64,000 bases of DNA from Nelumbo lutea. Lineage: Eukaryota > Streptophyta > Magnoliopsida > Proteales > Nelumbonaceae. A program made the translations under genes and the position numbers. Shown here in pieces: positions 58,965-64,000 of the stretch. The notes beneath the pieces were generated by a model. That model had not been told where the DNA came from. It worked only from the letters and a program-made list of their open reading frames with translations, and ran no database searches. Each line of letters opens with the position of its first letter. Within the stretch, counting starts at the first letter, position 1. Location: contig JAKGHH010000002.1 of the NCBI GenBank assembly GCA_022828595.1, positions 111,488,855 to 111,552,854 of the forward strand. The letters are read 5' to 3'.

Positions 58965-59409
58965 GGCCTCGTTCATTTTTTTGTACCGGGATAACGCACT
59001 TATTCGGGCAAATGATTCTCAAGTAAGAATTACCTAAGCAAAGTGTGGTGTTAGTGTTTGGTTGCACTGACGCTTAAGCGAGTGAATAAACAGAGACCGG
59101 ATCTGGTCCTTACACACACATCGTACCATGCATTAAGAACATCTCTCACACTTATTAATTATTATTCAGGGAAGATATTCTCCATACAAGATGGATGTAC
59201 ATATGAGGAGCCCATTTGTGAGGAACAGATCCCGTCTGGGATAAACACTTGCCCACCCCCGAAGAGAGTATCAATTATCTAGGGAAATGATACTCTTTGG
59301 AAAATAATCTTTCCATGGGACCATTATACCAATATTCGAATATGAGAATATTAGCCAATTATCCGATTGACCAACTTATCCCGTGAGATCCTGATAAATG
59401 AATGAGGCC
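58965..59409. mobile_element. PIF/Harbinger-like MITE
   Basis: The ends GGCCTCGTTCATTTTTTTG and, inverted, GGCCTCATTCATTTATC form terminal repeats. The flanks TTA (58962-58964) and CTA (59410-59412) are consistent with a mutated 3-bp TTA duplication. The interior has no coding capacity. Confidence 0.65.
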
Positions 59410-60649
59410 CTATTGACACGTGTCCAAACAGCCATGCAAGTATGTTTGGAATAATGTGTCACAAAACGAGAATCCTGTGGATAGCACCAGCTGTTGAATA
59501 TAAAACAACCTTTTTTTTTTTTTAATGATGGGGTGGAGGTTGACCTTAGAATTTGGATTGGATGGACAACTTTTAACCTGATAAGAATCTATCTTTGGCT
59601 TGGGCTGAGGGGCATCAAAATATTCAATTTAGGTCTCTTTCACTTTTTAGTAAGTTATTTATTCACGTAGTGCATTTACTCATGTTCTTTCATTTCTCAG
59701 ATAAATAAGACGATGACTGTTTTAGTCATAAAAATCCAATATTAAAAGGGACGTTTATCCATCTAGAAAATGGGTATTACTTACCTAAATTTTTCCTAAT
59801 CCCCACATAAATCTGAAAAATGAACGTAATCTTCTTGGTCAATAGGATTTAACCAACTTTTCCCCTCTCAAAATCCCAAAAAAGAATGGCCCCCTTAGAG
59901 ATAATATTCTCAACCACAGTGACCCTCCATTCTCATGTTGCACTCTTAATTCACAAATCAACACAAGTGAAAGCTAGGATTTACAGTGCATTAGATCACA
60001 AGAATTCTACATCCATTCTGTAGATGGTGAATTCACTAATCCTTCTACTTTCTAGTGCTTTATATATGCAGTAGTTATTGTTATCTGTTTCCTGAAGTTG
60101 TTCAGTCTCATTTGACAACAGTTCTAGTGGCTGAACTGAAAAACTTATTGGTTTGTCTTTTACCGAATAACTCTTTAAGGAGGTTGTGGGTTAGGTTACT
60201 ACACCTTTGCATAAATATTATGTCATTATTTTATTCTTCAAAAGGCCAAACAATAAGTTGTTCAGGCGGGGTCTTAAAAGACCAAACAATTACTGGCTTT
60301 AATGGCTTTAATATGTATGTGTGGCTGCTTTACATTTCATGGCATCCAGACATCCTCCACATCAGCTCCAAACTTAGAGGGTGTTTAATTGGTAGTGTGA
60401 TCTCTATAAGGAGTGGGTGTGTTTGATTCTACTGGGTCCAACTGTGGCATGGTTGAAATCATTTATTAGGTTCTAAATACCGACACAGGAGATCAGTTTA
60501 AAACCCATCTACCTCCTGAAACAGGTCAAACCCTGAAATACTTGCAGAAATGTAAATATGTATCGACCAATATGCCTCAATATGTTGTGGAACTTAATAA
60601 TGATAATCCCAATCCATGAAACTTTGGTGTAAAAGAGAAATTGTGATAT
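59410..60649. other. Intergenic, no recognised feature
   Basis: AT-rich sequence with a T run at 59510-59523. The 123-codon frame at 60055-60426 has no recognisable domain and lacks protein-like composition. Confidence 0.45.
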
Positions 60650-60907
60650 CCATGGTTTTTAAAAATGAACCGGTGGTCGAACCGGCCAGGGGTCCGGTTA
60701 CTGGTTCGAACGGTCAGATCATTTAACCTGAACAGTCGGCCCGTTCTGACAAAAAAATAAAAAAAAATTGAAAAACAGTCAAAACCGTTCGAACGATTAA
60801 CTGACTGTTTCAATGGTTTACTGACCAAAATCAATGGTTTTGGGGGAAAACAAAACCGGTTAAATGACCGGTTCCCGATTTTCTGATCCGGTCCGGTTTT
60901 GAAAACC
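60650..60907. mobile_element. Inverted-repeat element with 10-bp direct repeat
   Basis: A 258-bp element rich in AACCGGT/ACCGGTT has ends CCATGGTTTTTAAAA and GGTTTTGAAAACC. It is flanked by a perfect 10-base direct repeat ATTGTGATAT (60640-60649 and 60908-60917). A duplication of this length would suit a Mutator-like element, but the short ends leave the class open. Confidence 0.65.
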
Positions 60908-61831
60908 ATTGTGATATTTTGTATTTCAAAACCATCCACATGTCATTTCAAAACACGTCGCACCCTAAAGAATGCCTAATACATGTGGCATGTTTCAGAA
61001 CAAAGCAAATGACATGATATCCACAGTTCAGAGCACCCCCTTAAAGACCCTAGCCCACCAATTCCTTCTTGTAGCTTTTCTTGCTTGTTACCTAAAATAT
61101 GGCTTTGGGCCAACCAGCCAAGAGATTTTAGAGCTGGAAGTAATGTGTAATGCACATGATCATGAAGATGTTATAGAATGATGATTCTCCTTTAATGATA
61201 TTGACTGACAGTTGATCTTGGGGGATCAATGAAGCTATTACTTTCTGAAGCTGTCACAGCAGTTAAACAACCCACTTTCAATTTCTTTTCTTCTCTTGTG
61301 TACATGCTTCTCCTCTCTAGCTCTAGGACATGGCCTCACAGTTATCTTACACACACTGGTTTATAAGAAATGATTTAAGCGGCCTTAGTTTAAAGATGAA
61401 TATAGCACTGATCCTTCACAAAAATCTGAGTGGAATGATGAAACAGGATTTGTGTAGCCAGCCCCATATAATTGGGACAAGGATTACATGATGATGATGA
61501 TCATGATCATGATTTCCTTCAATATCTCAATTTCAAAAGAATATGAAGTTGGAGAATGCTTATTGTACAATATACAAGGCATTGAAGTTATACCTCTTGA
61601 AACTACTACGCTCCTACCCTTCTAAAATACAGGACTCCAACTAGAGAAATAAGTGAAACATCACCTATTGAAAAAAAAAAAATCCAGGATTCTTCCTACA
61701 ACCTTCACATTAAAGTATGGTATAGACAAAAATCTTACTAGAAAATTTAATTCTCCGAGGCACCAGGAGCTTGCTTGACCTTATTCAAGCTCGGAAATGT
61801 GCACAACATCAACTAGCATGTGAACTCATGG
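60908..61831. other. Intergenic and 3' flank of the TPR gene
   Basis: The sequence contains the dispersed repeat copy at 61425-61515 and otherwise nothing recognised. The last few hundred bases are probably 3' UTR of the minus-strand TPR gene. Confidence 0.45.
61425..61515 (-). repeat. Dispersed repeat family, copy 3, with (ATG)n
   Basis: The minus strand reads CATCATCATCAT then TTGTCCCAATTATATGGGG, GGCTACACAAATCCTG and TTTCATCATTCC, matching the copies at 27540 and 30070 in order. Confidence 0.65.
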
Positions 61832-63876
61832 CTACTTGTTGAATATCCCAAATAGAGATTTGATTGCATTTATAGCATTTTCATTGATAAAGGATTCATC
61901 GAACCTTTTCAACAGGGGATCAAATTCTTCAGATGTCCTCAAATTGGCTAGATCAGGATCCGTCCGGATTTTCTGTAATAGTGCCAGAAATTTCAGTTTA
62001 ACTGGGGTCATCACTATTGTGAATAGAGCAAACTATATATTACCTTGAAATCTTCATACCCATTTGTCAAGGCATCTTCAAGTGCAGAAAGTCCAGCTTG
62101 TGTCTGCCAAAAAGAAAATTTATTATGTAAGCAGATAAATTATTGAAAAATTAAAATAGCTTTAGCCATAATAGGACTATCCCTCTCTTTATTTAATTAC
62201 ATTATACACAAGGTCAGATCAGGTAGAAGAGGAATGAATAAGTAACACTGTTAGACTCTTATCAGCATTAATGATATGGTAAATACAGTTCGACTCATCA
62301 AGACCGGAACAGTACCTGATTTAGCTTGGCATAACAGCATGCTACATTGTAGCTTGCTACTGCAGCTTCATCTGGATCTGGTTTTGAACCCAAAACAGAT
62401 TCAAACTTCTCAAGTGCTTCTTCATATTTTCCATTCCTTCTGTTGATAGGAAATGGATATCAAGATTAGAATCCAAACACTCAAAAGAAATACTATAAAT
62501 TCCTATGACCAACTACATAACAAAGGCTACAGATAAAATATATCAATCAAAAGATACAAGGCAAGGGATTTTGGGACTTAGAAATAATCCATTTTTGGGG
62601 TGGAGGAGGGGAGGGAAGGAAAAGCACAATTAACTTTGTTGAGAAAATATTTCATAATGGCATTAACAGTTAAACAGTTCAGTTGGTAAGTTTCAATTTT
62701 ACATTCTTAATTCTATCAGGGAAATAATATCTAAATATAAAATATTAAAATGATAAAAATATAAACAAAAAAATGGTAAAATCAATCATAGTCTAAGATT
62801 GAAATTACTTCCACAATTAATCATATAAGTTCTGCATAGAGCTTCCCAAAAGCCATACAGCTATACATAGAAAAGAAGAGGAATTGTAGCACCATCTAAT
62901 CCCCTATGGCCTATATATTTCATCATCATTCAATTCATCACAGAGAAGAAAAATCTAATAATGTGTTCTATTGTCAAGTTTGACTAGTCTGCACTGCATT
63001 CGAGATTTGATAGTTTGAACTGTGACAACTGTCATCTGGCAGACTGGCAGTGTTCTTTTTTGAAAATACCCAGGCACTAGAAGGAACCATCTCAACTCTC
63101 AAGTTGAATCTCTATGAAACTTTGATAAATAATCCAGAGCTTCCCAGCATAAGAGGTGCACAATTTACTTTTCTAGTGTCTTATTACCATGAAGCTTGAA
63201 TCAGCAAGAATACATGGAGATTTTGTGTAGCATGGATCAGATGTCAATATCTTAATGATGGTTTTCCCTATTGTATTTGGAGGAAACATGAAGTTGTGGG
63301 TTTGGCCCCAATTGTTCCATGCTACTTATGGGTGCAAGTTGGCACCTGATGTGAAGAATTTAATGGCATCAGGCCCAGGCTCTTGGGATGGGCCCATTAA
63401 AATTTTAACAAATGATCAACCAAGCCCACCCAAGTTGCACCCCTAACTGTACTTTGAAAGAATAAGGAAAAGAAAAAAAAAGAACTTGTATGTATTACAA
63501 ACAAATAATTGCAGATACAAAACTAAAGAAGAGGAATCAAATCATTTTCCAGAACTTACTTATAAAGAATTAGCCCCTCACGAAGGTCCTTTTCTCTACG
63601 CTCCTTTTGTTCTTTTTTTCTCAAGTAATTTTGCATCTGAAAACAAAATCTTGGGGATTAAGAAACCAAATTGATGTTGAGTTAATCGACAAGCAACCTC
63701 ATGTAAAGAAGCATTGAGGGTGAACAAAAGAGGTGCACCCAGCATGTTGTTTATACTTCAGATGAAACAGGTCATACTCACTTGAATTTCCCTCACTCTG
63801 TTGCTAATCACACCAGAGTTCCTCTCAGCTCTGATAATCTCTTTCTCTGTAAGCTCACCTGTAGATTCTAACTTCC
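61832..63876 (-). CDS. TPR-like protein, C-terminal part (continues past the right edge)
   Basis: Five exons in transcript order, 63876-63782, 63636-63560, 62439-62316, 62103-62044 and 61972-61832, join in frame by GT-AG introns and give the last 165 or so residues. The first part is charged and helical (GELTEKEIIRAERNSG, LRKKEQKERREKDLREG). It is followed by a TPR-type pair (NGKYEEALEKFESVLG, VASYNVACCYAKLNQTQAG, LSALEDALTNGYEDF) and a conserved tail with IRTDPDLANLRTSEEFD and FINENAINAIKSLFG. I recognise this as an angiosperm TPR-superfamily protein usually predicted to be plastid-targeted; the transit peptide and 5' exons lie outside the window, so location is inference. Function is not established. 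A hAT-like relic lies in its second visible intron. Confidence 0.85.
63327..63446. mobile_element. Short hAT-like relic in TPR-gene intron
   Basis: GGGTGCAAGTTGG at the left and CCAAGTTGCACCCCTAA at the right are inverted partners around a GGCCCA-rich middle of about 90 bases. The termini resemble those near 35965 and 40664. No target duplication was identified. Confidence 0.5.
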
Positions 63877-64000
63877 CTGGCAAAATGATACAGATAACCA
63901 ATCTGTGAATGCAAATACAAACTAGATGGGGATGAGGTATGAATTAACTTTGAAATCTTCAAGATGACATTCCGAACATAAAACATGCCTCAGATTTGAA

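Noticed and set aside
60055..60426. 123-codon plus-strand frame
   Set aside because: Composition is hydrophobic but non-repetitive with no domain or conserved motif; no exon partners found.

Overview
The window is nuclear DNA of a flowering plant. It has multi-exon genes with GT-AG introns, a class XI myosin and a MUT9-like casein kinase 1 (both plant-specific families), and many plant-type repeats: Tourist-like and hAT-like elements, a tRNA-derived SINE, a LINE tail and a Ty3/gypsy element of the Tat type. Lineage within angiosperms cannot be fixed from the sequence alone; a woody dicot or magnoliid is a guess.

Layout, left to right. 1-3.1 kb: AT-rich DNA with MITE remnants and a 27-base triplicated repeat. 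3.1-5.9 kb (+): a two-exon gene for a small protein of 134 residues ending in a CaaX-like motif; its intron holds two MITEs. 6-13 kb: intergenic repeats, including an intact-looking SINE and a 768-bp hAT-like element. 13.1-25.1 kb (+): a complete myosin XI gene, 40 coding exons, about 1569 residues, closest by recognition to XI-F; intron 10 carries a 5'-truncated LINE with target duplication. 25-28.8 kb: convergent intergenic region with two more transposon relics. 28.8-39.6 kb (-): a complete MUT9-like kinase, 16 coding exons, 714 residues, plus a 5' UTR intron. 39.7-43.6 kb: repeat-rich intergenic DNA. 43.6-58.5 kb: one hAT transposon remnant (terminal inverted repeats and a near-perfect 8-bp target duplication) split by a 10.76-kb minus-strand Tat-type LTR retrotransposon with its own 5-bp duplication. 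The retroelement is decayed (several stops and frameshifts; integrase catalytic Glu replaced by Lys). On the opposite strand it carries a three-exon accessory ORF preceded by a TATA box and a roughly 32-bp-spaced array of GACGTG motifs. 58.5-61.8 kb: intergenic with two MITE-like elements. 61.8-64 kb (-): the 3' half of a TPR-type protein gene running off the right edge.

The three long cellular genes act in unrelated processes (actin-based organelle transport, nuclear histone/photoreceptor phosphorylation, a probable plastid TPR protein); nothing suggests a gene cluster. I found no convincing wholly new system. The most unusual signal is the antisense accessory ORF with its own periodic promoter array inside the retrotransposon.
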